Shown here: in pieces, positions 37,165 to 44,986 of the stretch
Position numbering within the stretch: position 1 is the stretch's first letter
How the letters are laid out: each line of letters starts with the position of its first letter
Source: Peribacillus sp. FSL H8-0477
GTDB taxonomy: Bacteria > Bacillota > Bacilli > Bacillales > DSM-1321
DNA: 64,000 nucleotides
Direction: 5' to 3'
Assembly (NCBI RefSeq): GCF_038002765.1
Contig: NZ_JBBODE010000002.1
Span: 1,054,001 to 1,118,000, forward strand
Notes under the pieces: generated by a model
The model's input: the letters and a program-made list of their open reading frames with translations, nothing else
Database searches by the model: none
What the model was told of the DNA's origin: nothing
Made by a program: the position numbers and the translations under genes

Positions 37165-39054
37165 TTAGTTTTCATTTAGAATAGTCTTTATTTCTTTAGC
37201 TGATTTTGCTTGAACCATTTTTTCAATGTTCTCCATATCTGAACATGTCACTGCAATGCCAGAGAGAATTTCTAAATGGGTACCATCTTTTCCTGCTATT
37301 CCGAAAATTAACCGTACTTTTTCTCCATTAAAGTCTACACCATTGGGAACTTGAAGAACAGTAAAGCCAGACTTTATAACAGCCTTTTTCGCTTCTTCAG
37401 TTCCATGGGGGATCGCTACATCATTTCCCATATAAGTAGACGTGATTTTATCTCGTTCAATCATAGCTTCAATATAGCTCTCAGCTGCATACCCGCCATT
37501 AACTAATGCTCTGCCGGCGAAACGGATTGCTTCTTCTTTGTCTTTAAATTCCATATTAAGGAATATTTTGCTCTCTAGTAATAAGGTATCATCACTTGTG
37601 TTCTGTCCATTAGCTGATTCAAGTTCCTCATTAGCGTTATCCATTACATGACCATGTAATTGGCTGATTAATTTATCATATTCAGGGCTTGAAAGGAAAT
37701 TATCAACTGAAATATGGTAAGCAGTTGGTACTTTGTTTTTTGCCCTTGGTGTTAGTTCATCCTGAGTGATCACAATTTCTGCATCATCTGTAAGATTACT
37801 AATAGCTGTATTGCTTACGTTTACATGTAATCCTGCTTCTTTGACTTTCTTTCGTAAGAGAGAGGCTCCCATAGCGCTTGAACCCATTCCAGCATCACAT
37901 GCAAAAATAATTTTATTAACATTTTGTGGGAATTGTTGTGATTCTGTAGTAAATAATCCAGATACCGAACTTTTTTTACCTTTCATTTCTTGCATTTTTT
38001 TTGCAGCATCATCGATATCTTCATCTGGTTGTTTACCCGTCTTTAAGACGAACATAGCAACTATAAATGAAACCGCTGCAGCAACAAATATGCCAGCAAA
38101 GTTTGCAAGATAGGTGCCAGCATCATGTGGTGTAACAGCAGCAATGGCAAGTATGCTTCCCGGTGACGATGGTGCAAATAAACCGCCGCCTAAAAGTAAC
38201 ATAGTGAACACACCACTCATTCCGCCTAATATCACAGCGAGGAAAAGAATAGGGCGCATTAAAATGTAAGGGAAATATATTTCATGAATTCCCCCGAAAA
38301 ATTGAATAATTGCGGCTCCAGGTGCGGTTTTTTTTGCTGTTCCTTTTCCAAAGATAGAAAATGCCAGCAAAACGCCAAGACCAGGTCCAGGATTTGCTTC
38401 AAGCAGGAAGAGAATGGATTTCCCTGCTTCACGAGCTTGTTCAGTTCCTATCGGGGAAAGGATTCCATGATTAATTGCATTGTTAAGGAATAAAATTTTC
38501 CCTGGCTCTATGAGAATACTTGTTAAAGGTAATAATTTCATTGCAACAAGCCACTCAACACCGTTTTCAAGCCAGCCAGTGAAAATGGCTACAGCGGGTC
38601 CCACGATTAAAAAAGAAACAATAGATAAGATACCGCCAAGGATACCAGCTGAGAAATTATTAACTAACATTTCAAAACCAGTTTTGACTTTGCCCTCAAT
38701 TGCTTGATCAAATTTCTTGATTAGGTAGCCGCCAAGTGGCCCCATAATCATAGCTCCGAGGAACATTGGAATGTCTGCTCCTACAATTACTCCCATTGTA
38801 GCGATAGCACCAACTACCCCGCCTCGGTGTTCATGCATCAGCTTACCGCCTGTATATCCAATTAAGATTGGTAGTAAGAAGCTGACCATCGGACTGACTA
38901 ATTTATTTAATTCTTCATTTGGAATAAAGCCGCTTGGTATAAATAGGGCGGTTATAAGCCCCCATGCAATAAATGCAGCAATATTGGGCATTACCATTGA
39001 GCTTAAAAAATTGCCGAATTTCTGCACAGCTAATTTTGTCTTAGATTGAGCCAT
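37165..39054 (-). CDS. mtlA: PTS mannitol transporter, fused EIICBA
   Basis: A 629-residue permease that imports and phosphorylates mannitol. The EIIC membrane domain fills residues 1-350, with VQKFGNFLSSMVMPNIAAFIAWGLITALFIPSG at the start and GGIHEIYFPYIL including the mannitol-binding GIHE motif. EIIB follows with KIIFACDAGMGSSAMGASLL carrying the phosphocysteine, then a linker, then EIIA (about residues 490-629) with the phosphohistidine in GNDVAIPHGTEEAKKAV. B. subtilis keeps EIIA as a separate MtlF, so the full fusion is notable. The frame is open to 39096, but the ATG at 39054 has AGGGGGAA correctly spaced. It is the first gene of the mtl unit. Confidence 0.95.
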   Translation of the reverse strand: MAQSKTKLAVQKFGNFLSSMVMPNIAAFIAWGLITALFIPSGFIPNEELNKLVSPMVSFLLPILIGYTGGKLMHEHRGGVVGAIATMGVIVGADIPMFLGAMIMGPLGGYLIKKFDQAIEGKVKTGFEMLVNNFSAGILGGILSIVSFLIVGPAVAIFTGWLENGVEWLVAMKLLPLTSILIEPGKILFLNNAINHGILSPIGTEQAREAGKSILFLLEANPGPGLGVLLAFSIFGKGTAKKTAPGAAIIQFFGGIHEIYFPYILMRPILFLAVILGGMSGVFTMLLLGGGLFAPSSPGSILAIAAVTPHDAGTYLANFAGIFVAAAVSFIVAMFVLKTGKQPDEDIDDAAKKMQEMKGKKSSVSGLFTTESQQFPQNVNKIIFACDAGMGSSAMGASLLRKKVKEAGLHVNVSNTAISNLTDDAEIVITQDELTPRAKNKVPTAYHISVDNFLSSPEYDKLISQLHGHVMDNANEELESANGQNTSDDTLLLESKIFLNMEFKDKEEAIRFAGRALVNGGYAAESYIEAMIERDKITSTYMGNDVAIPHGTEEAKKAVIKSGFTVLQVPNGVDFNGEKVRLIFGIAGKDGTHLEILSGIAVTCSDMENIEKMVQAKSAKEIKTILNEN

Positions 39055-39231
39055 ACAAATTCCCCCTTCATCATTTATATCTTTATAATAGTTCACGAAT
39101 GTTTCACAAACAACAGATAGGAAAGCTAACTTTGGCGTATTGATTAATGACAGACCTTGTGCTAGTTAACCTGAGATTTAATATTATTTTTCGGAGGGGA
39201 GCATTTTCTAAAGAAAATCTATGTATCATAA

Positions 39232-39265
39232 CAAAAGGTGATAGGGAAAATCCTATCACCTTTTG
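39232..39265 (-). terminator. Terminator of the CotG-like gene
   Basis: CAAAAGGTGATAGG and CCTATCACCTTTTG are perfect complements around GAAAAT. It lies between the divergently arranged mtlA upstream region and the 3' end of the repeat-rich gene. Confidence 0.85.
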
Positions 39266-39280
39266 TTTAGCTATTGTTCC

Positions 39281-39709
39281 TTATCTCCACACTCTAAACT
39301 CGATCATATTAGAACCGCTAAAACATACTTGTTTATGGTTGAATTGGCTTGTATTTTGGCAACAGTTACTGTGGTTATTGCTGGTATTGCGGCGCTTATT
39401 TGAGCAGCAGCGGTGACGGTTGTTAGAGCAGCGGTGTTTCTTGTTGGAACAGCGGCACTTCTTGTTGGTACTACGGCACTTTTTGTTGCTACTACGGCAC
39501 TTCTTGTTGGTACTACGGCACTTCTTGTTGGTACTACGGCACTTCTTGTTAGTCCTACGGCGCTTATTAGAACAACGACGCCGATTACTGCATGTGTTCT
39601 TTCTAGAACAGGAATTGGATTCGGGGCTCTCAAACATAAAGTCGCAACCGCCGATACGATTTGCCCTTTCTACTGCTCTTTGTATATCATCATTGCAAAA
39701 ATTCGACAT
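39281..39709 (-). CDS. CotG-like repeat spore coat protein, Cys/Arg/Lys rich
   Basis: A 142-residue protein. A normal-looking N-terminus (SNFCNDDIQRAVERANRIGG) is followed by a very basic low-complexity core (about residues 35-110) built of seven-residue repeats of the form CRSTNKK, with variants CRSSNKK, CRCSNKK and HRCSNNR. The tail is hydrophobic-ending (FSGSNMIEFRVWR). The start ATG at 39709 has GGAGG eight bases upstream; the longer open frame to 39928 runs into the cotH start. It is divergent from cotH, as cotG is in B. subtilis and exsB in the B. cereus group. There the basic Ser-rich repeats are phosphorylated by CotH. The repeat sequence differs from that of CotG, so orthology is inferred from position and composition. 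Confidence 0.8.
   Translation of the reverse strand: MSNFCNDDIQRAVERANRIGGCDFMFESPESNSCSRKNTCSNRRRCSNKRRRTNKKCRSTNKKCRSTNKKCRSSNKKCRSTNKKCRCSNKKHRCSNNRHRCCSNKRRNTSNNHSNCCQNTSQFNHKQVCFSGSNMIEFRVWR
39416..39559. repeat. 21-bp tandem repeats encoding CRSTNKK heptads
   Basis: Near-identical 21-base units containing CGGCACTTCTTGTTGGTAC (plus strand) recur through this stretch, corresponding to residues 51-98 of the repeat protein. The period is a multiple of three, so all frames stay open and spurious reading frames appear on both strands. Confidence 0.88.
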
Positions 39710-39883
39710 ACTATTTTCCTCCAGTTCATAGTTATGAAAAGGAATGAAATGTACTGTAGGGTGTACACAACTTATCCTTCTATAATCTATGTAGCTAGTA
39801 CAACATTTGTAAACTCCAAACGCCCAGCAAGCAAAAAATTCTGAAAGACGATTTTTGGGGAAACAAGAAGGCGAGGGTTTGAG

Positions 39884-40975
39884 ATGGAGCATACTAAAAA
39901 ACTTGCTGAATATCAGCTGTTTATTCATCCCATAGATTTTAGCGAACTGAGACGGGATATTTGGATTGATGAGCCCGTTCCAGCTACGCTGACTGTAAAC
40001 AAAAAAAGGTATAACATCGATTTAGCCTACCGAGGTTCGCATATTCGTGAATTTGAAAAAAAATCCTACCATATAATGTTTCGAAAGCCAGCGATGTATC
40101 GAAATGCAAAAGAATGGCATTTAAACGCTGAATATGTGGATCCATCATTAATAAGAAATAAATTATCTTTAGACTTTTTTAAAGATATTGGCTCGCTATC
40201 ACCAACCTCACGATTTGTTAATCTGAAAATAAACGGGAAAAACGAAGGAGTTTATTTAGAATTAGAATCAGTGGATGAATACTTTTTAGAAACTCAAAAA
40301 CTACCTAAAGGGGCAATATTTTATGCTGTAGATGGTGATGCCAACTTTTCATTAATGAGTGAACTTGACCAAGATGTAAAGAAGTCGCTCGAACTTGGGT
40401 ATGAAAGAAAGTGTGGAACAATGGAAGATGAGCATGCCTTGCATGAATTCATAATAAAAGTAAATACAATTTCAAGAGTAGACTTTGAAAAGGAAATTGT
40501 CAGATACTTAAACGTTGAAAAATATATAGCCTGGCTTGCTGGAGTGGTCTTCACCCAAAATTATGACGGGTTTGTACATAATTATGCGCTATATAGAAAC
40601 GGAGAGTCTGGTCTTTTTGAGATGATTCCATGGGACTATGATGCGACTTGGGGAAGGGACATCCATGGAGAATTAATGGCTGAAGATTATTTGAGAATAG
40701 AAGGGTTTAATACACTGACCGCACGAATTCTTGATGTGAAAACATTTCGTCATCAATACCAAAAGCGGTTAGAGAATATATTACAACACCAATTCACTGT
40801 AGAATATATGAAGCCTAAAATTCGAACATTGATGGAATTAATCAGGCCATATATTTCAAAAGATCGTTATGTAAATAAAAATATTCATTTGTTTGATCAA
40901 GAGGAAGAAATGATCTGTGGATATATTGAAGCACGAACTAGGTATCTTAAAAATAATATAAATATATTAAATTAA
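39884..40975 (+). CDS. cotH: CotH-type spore coat protein kinase
   Basis: A 363-residue protein of the CotH family, atypical eukaryotic-like kinases that phosphorylate coat proteins. An N-terminal region with TLTVNKKRYNIDLAYRGSHIREFEKKSYHIMF is typical. It is followed by LRNKL-type sequence (SLIRNKLSLDFFKDIG), LKINGKNEGVYLELESVDEYFL with glycine-loop character, and the catalytic/metal motifs VFTQNYDGFVHNYALYRN and FEMIPWDYDATWGRDIHG (DYDxTWG). Length is like B. subtilis CotH. It is divergent from the basic repeat protein gene, 174 bases away, the conserved cotG-cotH arrangement. GCGAGGGT lies about 7 bases before the ATG. It is expected to act in the mother cell during coat assembly. Confidence 0.93.
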   Translation: MEHTKKLAEYQLFIHPIDFSELRRDIWIDEPVPATLTVNKKRYNIDLAYRGSHIREFEKKSYHIMFRKPAMYRNAKEWHLNAEYVDPSLIRNKLSLDFFKDIGSLSPTSRFVNLKINGKNEGVYLELESVDEYFLETQKLPKGAIFYAVDGDANFSLMSELDQDVKKSLELGYERKCGTMEDEHALHEFIIKVNTISRVDFEKEIVRYLNVEKYIAWLAGVVFTQNYDGFVHNYALYRNGESGLFEMIPWDYDATWGRDIHGELMAEDYLRIEGFNTLTARILDVKTFRHQYQKRLENILQHQFTVEYMKPKIRTLMELIRPYISKDRYVNKNIHLFDQEEEMICGYIEARTRYLKNNINILN

Positions 40976-41070
40976 TCGTATAGAGAGCGGGGTTTTGGTA
41001 GAAATGTATTCAAAATCCCGCTAAATGTGTCAATAATATACAGGAATTCATAAAATGTTCACAAAAAACA

Positions 41071-41146
41071 TGTAAACGTTTTCAATATTATTGTATAATA
41101 AATGAGTAATAACTAATCTAATCTTTATGAAATGTAAACGCAATCA
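41071..41146 (+). promoter_or_regulatory. Promoter with two cre-like CcpA sites upstream of the 56-residue protein gene
   Basis: TGTAAACGTTTTCA (41071-41084) matches the cre consensus TGWAARCGYTWNCA at every position. TGTAAACGCAATCA (41133-41146) matches at 13 of 14. A TATAAT at 41094-41099 lies between them, so CcpA bound at both sites would be expected to cover the promoter. The effect on expression is inferred. Confidence 0.7.
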
Positions 41147-41201
41147 TTTAACCAAAAGATTTTCCTATAGATGATCAATACATAAGAGGAGGTGATGCAT
41201 C

Positions 41202-41372
41202 ATGAGAGACTACGTTTTTATTCTTGATAATGAAAAGGAATCAAAGAAAATAACAATAGAAGCTTCTGGAATGATGGATGCATTTTTGAAAGCTAAGGAT
41301 TTCCAGAAAAAGAAAAGTGAAGATAAAAAATCAAAAGTTAACCTACTTTTCCAAGGTGTTATTTATTCATAA
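41202..41372 (+). CDS. Unrecognised 56-residue protein (paralogue of the gene at 32213)
   Basis: Begins MRDYVFILDNEKESKKITIE, continues ASGMMDAFLKAKDFQKKK, and ends VNLLFQGVIYS. A near-perfect GAGGAGGTGA ribosome binding site precedes the ATG by about eight bases. A strong terminator follows, so this is an independent, probably well translated gene. It shares the motifs DYxFILD, IEA(S/T)GMMDA, KDFQ and LxFxGxxY with the 53-residue protein 9 kb away. The predicted pattern is strand, helix with Lys-rich end, strand. No signal peptide, membrane segment or known catalytic motif is visible. Two cre-like sites upstream suggest carbon catabolite control. I do not recognise a family. Confidence 0.82.
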   Translation: MRDYVFILDNEKESKKITIEASGMMDAFLKAKDFQKKKSEDKKSKVNLLFQGVIYS

Positions 41373-41387
41373 CCTATAAATGAAATC

Positions 41388-41428
41388 AAAACGCAGCTGT
41401 CAATTATATTGATGGCTGCGTTTTTTAT
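41388..41428 (+). terminator. Terminator after the 56-residue protein gene
   Basis: AAACGCAGC and GCTGCGTTT arms with inner TCA/TGA pairing around ATTATAT, followed by TTTTT. Confidence 0.85.
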
Positions 41429-41571
41429 ATACTAGGATGATCAATCAATAAAACTCTATTATCTCTATTAATTACCTTTGTTGTATTATATTTGTAATAT
41501 AGTTGTAATATAACTCCTACCATTTTACTAGTATAATAGGTTTAAGAAAGTACAACTGGGGGTATACTAAA

Positions 41572-42228
41572 TTGGTTAAAAAGATCATTTCAACTTTGTT
41601 CTTGGGGATTTTATTAGCAGCTATGATACCAACATTTGTCGATGCAGCAATTACTAGTAAATATGTCGACGTACCTATAGATGATTCATTAAATATTCGA
41701 AAAAGTCCTAAAGCAACTGCACCTATCATTACTAAATTAGAGGCTGGCACTGAGGTCAATGTTTATTCCGAATCTAAAGGGTGGGCAAAAATCAGTTCCA
41801 ATGGTATAGAGGGATATGTTAACAGCAGCTATTTAACCTCAGAAAAGATTAGCCCTGCCAGCATTTCAAGTTATAAAGTAAAAGCAATTTCAGTAGCTAA
41901 ACAGTATTTAGGGACAAGGTACCGCTGGGGTGGAATTACACCAAAAGGGTTTGATTGTTCCGGTCTTGTTAAATATTCATATGCAAAAGCTGGGAAGACA
42001 TTGCCGCGTACTGCAGCAGCTATGTATAAAAAAGGAAGCTCGGTCAATACGTTGAAAGCTGGCGACCTGATGTTTTTTGCGCCTAATCGAGCATCGAAAC
42101 CAACTCATGTATCCATTTATATCGGCGGTGGTCAGATGATCCAATCGGCTACTTCTAAAGGGGTTTCAATCGCTTCTATAAGTAATTCTTACTGGAAGCC
42201 TAAATATATCGGAGCTAAACGAATTTAA
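41572..42228 (+). CDS. Secreted SH3b-NlpC/P60 cell-wall endopeptidase
   Basis: A 218-residue exported peptidoglycan hydrolase. The start is TTG at 41572 after CTGGGGGT. A signal peptide (VKKIISTLFLGILLAAMIP, probable cleavage after VDAA) leads into one bacterial SH3 domain (residues about 30-92, with SLNIRKSPKATAPIITKLEAG and EGYVNSSYL). The catalytic NlpC/P60 domain follows, with the cysteine in KGFDCSGLVKYSYAKAG, the histidine in KPTHVSIYIGGGQMIQ and the polar third residue in the ATSKGVSI region. It should cleave D-gamma-glutamyl-diaminopimelate bonds. It stands as a single gene with its own terminator. Confidence 0.92.
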   Translation: MVKKIISTLFLGILLAAMIPTFVDAAITSKYVDVPIDDSLNIRKSPKATAPIITKLEAGTEVNVYSESKGWAKISSNGIEGYVNSSYLTSEKISPASISSYKVKAISVAKQYLGTRYRWGGITPKGFDCSGLVKYSYAKAGKTLPRTAAAMYKKGSSVNTLKAGDLMFFAPNRASKPTHVSIYIGGGQMIQSATSKGVSIASISNSYWKPKYIGAKRI

Positions 42229-42237
42229 TATAAAAAG

Positions 42238-42293
42238 AGGGACCCTTTAAGTAGACTAAGTAGTTTAGTCCTGCTTGAAGGGTCTTTTATTTT
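42238..42293 (+). terminator. Terminator after the NlpC/P60 gene
   Basis: GGGACCCTT and AAGGGTCTTTT arms, with a nested GACTAA/TTAGTC stem inside, followed by a T-rich tract. Confidence 0.8.
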
Positions 42294-42336
42294 GACCAAA
42301 TTTTATTTTATATTACGACAGGAAATTGTAGGATCA

Positions 42337-42490
42337 GACTGTAGACAAACTCGGGTGAGATTTAAAATTGAGATGTTGATTTCCATTCCAGGCGCTTCGC
42401 TTTCCGCGGGCGGGCGGTGAGCCGCATCAATGCTCACGCTCCTGCGGGGTCTCACCTGTCCCGTTGTTCCCGCAGGAGTCTTCACGCCTT
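42337..42490. repeat. GC-rich dispersed palindromic repeat, copy 1
   Basis: It starts GACTGTAGACAAACT and contains CGCTTTCCGCGGGCGG and a perfect 10-base stem, CTCCTGCGGG (42439-42448) with CCCGCAGGAG (42469-42478). It is much richer in GC than the surroundings. A second copy lies at 44597-44735. The whole 42294-42829 gap has no supportable gene; the rest is AT-rich and contains the promoter of the next gene. Confidence 0.8.
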
Positions 42491-42829
42491 CCACTTCAAT
42501 CAACCGTCTCTCTAAAATTAATCTGAATAAAACCTTGCGAATGAAAGGGCTATCCTAGAACAAATTCAGCAGGACACAAGTGATTTAAAAAGCGGATACT
42601 ATGTCAATAAAGAATTATAAAATAACAGTAAGCCTATTAAATGCCATAATCTGAGTTAAGATATAGTTTTTTAATAAACTATGTATGTAAAGGATTTAAC
42701 TTCATACCTTTTAAAGTGGGTTTAATCAAGTGTTGTTTATTGAAAAATCAAAAATTTATCTATACTATGGAGAGAAATAATGAATTCATCTCAGTACGTG
42801 GGAAAAAGTTTGATTACTGGGGGAAGCAC

Positions 42830-43498
42830 ATGGGTGAAAATAAAAAGTACTTTAAAATATTGTATGCGCTTATCCCAATCCTATTAGGGTGTTTATTTTA
42901 TTTTATGAATCAGGATTTGTTTAAAGCGTTGACCAATGGGGATACGAAACAAATAAAGCTGCTGTTAACCGATAATATGATCTATTTATATTTGTTTATG
43001 CTTATTATTATGGTTATTCAAAACAGCTTTACACTTATTCCTTTAATACTCATTATAACCATAAATATTTCACTCTTCGGATTGGTAATTGGGTTTATAT
43101 GGAGTGTATTTACAAGTATTGTGGCAGCAGTAATCATTTTTTTCTGCATCCGGTATCTTTTTCAGGATATGCTGACCAAGAAGGTTAAACCAGAGTTGAT
43201 CCAGAAAGTAGAAAAGAATGGATTTATGTATGTATTCCAGGCGCGGATTTTTCCATTCGTCCCAACCAGTTTAGTGAATATTCTCGCTGGTCTTAGCTCT
43301 ATTTCCTTTTATAAATATTTAGTAGCAACTAGTTTAGGGAACTTTATTTATTTTTTTGCATTAGCTCTTGTTCCGGCGGGGTTAATTTCATTAGATTTGA
43401 ATAAAAACTTACTGTGGGCACTGGTTGGGGCAAGTATTGTAATCTATGTCTGCTTTAAAAAGTTTTATAAGAAGAAGAAAAAGGATTCAGCTAATTAA
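42830..43498 (+). CDS. TVP38/TMEM64 (DedA-like) membrane protein
   Basis: A 222-residue integral membrane protein of the SNARE-associated/VTT family. About six hydrophobic segments are visible (starting ILYALIPILLGCLFYFMNQ). The conserved core is GFMYVFQARIFPFVPTSLVNILAGLSSISFYKYLVATSLGNF, matching the family's R-x-FP-x-P-x-x-x-x-N-x-x-x-G pattern. The frame is open to 42716, but the ATG at 42830 has GGGGGA five bases upstream and leaves a sensible N-terminus (MGENKKYFKI). Family members are thought to act in lipid or membrane homeostasis; the substrate is unknown. A hairpin terminator follows. Confidence 0.87.
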   Translation: MGENKKYFKILYALIPILLGCLFYFMNQDLFKALTNGDTKQIKLLLTDNMIYLYLFMLIIMVIQNSFTLIPLILIITINISLFGLVIGFIWSVFTSIVAAVIIFFCIRYLFQDMLTKKVKPELIQKVEKNGFMYVFQARIFPFVPTSLVNILAGLSSISFYKYLVATSLGNFIYFFALALVPAGLISLDLNKNLLWALVGASIVIYVCFKKFYKKKKKDSAN

Positions 43499-43501
43499 AG
43501 G

Positions 43502-43540
43502 AAAACGTTTATCATCTTTAAGTGATAAGCGTTTTTTTAT
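43502..43540 (+). terminator. Terminator after the TVP38 gene
   Basis: AAAACGTTTATCA and TGATAAGCGTTTT arms around TCTTTAAG, followed by a T-run. Confidence 0.85.
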
Positions 43541-43608
43541 TTTTATGAAACAAGTTCTTGGTCCACTCAAATGATATAATGTCATAAAAAGGAAAAGAGG
43601 AGATGGAT

Positions 43609-44589
43609 TTGAAAGCAATTATTGTTACTGATTTTGGCAGCCCAGATGTTTTAAGATATGTTGATATGGATATTCCCGTTATTGCTCCATCGCAAGTATT
43701 AATCAGGGTAGAGAAAACCAGTGTCAATTATGCTGATGTTAAATCCAGATATGGGAAAAAGGGGAGTAATGTGTTTCCATTCGTACCAGGGCTAGATGCG
43801 GCAGGGGTAATTGTAGAGGTAGGCTCGGAAGTAGACAACTTCAAAATAGGACAAAGAGTGATGGCTTTTCCGTCCAGCGGATCTTATTCAGAATATGTTG
43901 CAGCAGAAGCCATGCTGACGTTTGAACTGCCAGATGAAGTTGATTTTGAAATGGCAGCAGCGTGCCCCACCGTTGCATTTCTATCTTATAAGCTCCTTGT
44001 TGATATTGCACGAATTGAACCAGGTGAAACCATTCTTATCCACTCAGCCTCAGGCGGTGTAGGAACAACAGCTATTCAATTAGCAAAGATTCTAGGGGCA
44101 GGAACAATTATTGGAACGGTTGGGAGTGAAAGTAAAGCAGCGGTTGCACAACATGCTGGAGCAGATCACGTTTTTTGCTATGAAAATGAAGACTTTGCGG
44201 AAAAGGTGAATTTAATAACGGAAGGAAAAGGGGTGCAGATTGTTTTAGATTCGGTAGCTGGTCCAATTACGCAAAGAAGTTTGGCATGTCTAGCACCATA
44301 TGGGCGTTTAATACAATTTGGAAACTCCAGCGGACAGCCGGGTATCATTCAAACGAGTGACCTGCATTCAAGCTGCCGGTCGATTCTTGGATTTAGTTTA
44401 GGTACTACACGGATAAATCGACCCGAATCATTAAGACATACAGCTAAACAAGTACTAAATTATTTAAAAGATGGGGAACTCAACATTAAAATAAGCTACC
44501 AATTTCCTTTAGAAGAAGCGAAAGCTGCCCATAAACTAATTGAGAGCAGATTGAGTACTGGAAAAATATTATTAGATGTAAAGAAATAA
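43609..44589 (+). CDS. Zinc-free quinone oxidoreductase-like alcohol dehydrogenase family protein
   Basis: A 326-residue medium-chain reductase of the quinone oxidoreductase (QOR) group. The N-terminal part has VSVNYADVKSRYGKKGSN-like sequence and the G-rich stretch FVPGLDAAGVIVEVGSEV. The NADPH site is ILIHSASGGVGTTAIQLAKI, and IVLDSVAGPITQRSLACLAPYGRLIQFGN follows. The zinc-ligand cysteines of alcohol dehydrogenases are absent, as expected for QOR. GAGGAG abuts the ATG at 43603 but is six bases from the TTG at 43609, which gives the usual family start (LKAIIVTDFG), so I start there. It ends next to a GC-rich repeat. The substrate is not known. Confidence 0.87.
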   Translation: MKAIIVTDFGSPDVLRYVDMDIPVIAPSQVLIRVEKTSVNYADVKSRYGKKGSNVFPFVPGLDAAGVIVEVGSEVDNFKIGQRVMAFPSSGSYSEYVAAEAMLTFELPDEVDFEMAAACPTVAFLSYKLLVDIARIEPGETILIHSASGGVGTTAIQLAKILGAGTIIGTVGSESKAAVAQHAGADHVFCYENEDFAEKVNLITEGKGVQIVLDSVAGPITQRSLACLAPYGRLIQFGNSSGQPGIIQTSDLHSSCRSILGFSLGTTRINRPESLRHTAKQVLNYLKDGELNIKISYQFPLEEAKAAHKLIESRLSTGKILLDVKK

Positions 44590-44596
44590 GTAAAAA

Positions 44597-44735
44597 GACT
44601 GTAGACAAACTTAGGTGGAAATCAAGTTTGTCTATTTTTATGGCTTGTAGAACTTTCTGGCACTCGCTTTCCGCGGGCGGTCGGTGAGCCTCCTCGGCTG
44701 GCTCTCCCCTAGACACGCTTTTCCCGCAGGAGGTA
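44597..44735. repeat. GC-rich dispersed palindromic repeat, copy 2
   Basis: It shares GACTGTAGACAAACT and CGCTTTCCGCGGGCGG with the copy at 42337 and ends with TTCCCGCAGGAGG. Near its start, TAGACAAACTT and AAGTTTGTCTA are perfect 11-base complements (about 44602-44633) followed by ATTTTTA, so it may double as the terminator of the preceding gene. The remaining gap to 44877 holds no gene I can support. Confidence 0.8.
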
Positions 44736-44877
44736 GGTTTGCAAAATCGAAGAAGCCCTGGATTTTTCTTTCATTTATGAGTTGGTCAAAGATATATATT
44801 CGGTAGCAGGTCGCCTTAAGAAGAGGCAATGAACAGTCTTTATCACCAAAAAGACCTCCATGAAAAATTTCAAAACA

Positions 44878-44912
44878 AAGAGTTCCGGAATGTTTCATTC
44901 CAGAACTCTTTT
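44878..44912. terminator. Terminator downstream of kdgR
   Basis: AGAGTTCCGGAATG and CATTCCAGAACTCT arms around TTT, with A- and T-runs on either side. A second weaker hairpin ending in TTTTTTT lies at about 44918-44955. Confidence 0.85.
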
Positions 44913-44986
44913 GTCGACAAACTGAAAGGCTGTTATCTGACAGTCTTCTTTTTTTTGACCATAACAGCCCGGTCATGGAGTGCGAT

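Noticed and set aside
39413..39844. Open frames on the plus strand and a second minus frame through the coat-protein repeat
   Set aside because: The 21-base repeat keeps all frames open. Only the minus-strand frame starting at 39709 has a ribosome binding site, a terminator and the cotG-like position.
42716..42829. Extended N-terminus of the TVP38-like protein
   Set aside because: The extension begins without ATG or ribosome binding site, and GGGGGA precedes the ATG at 42830.
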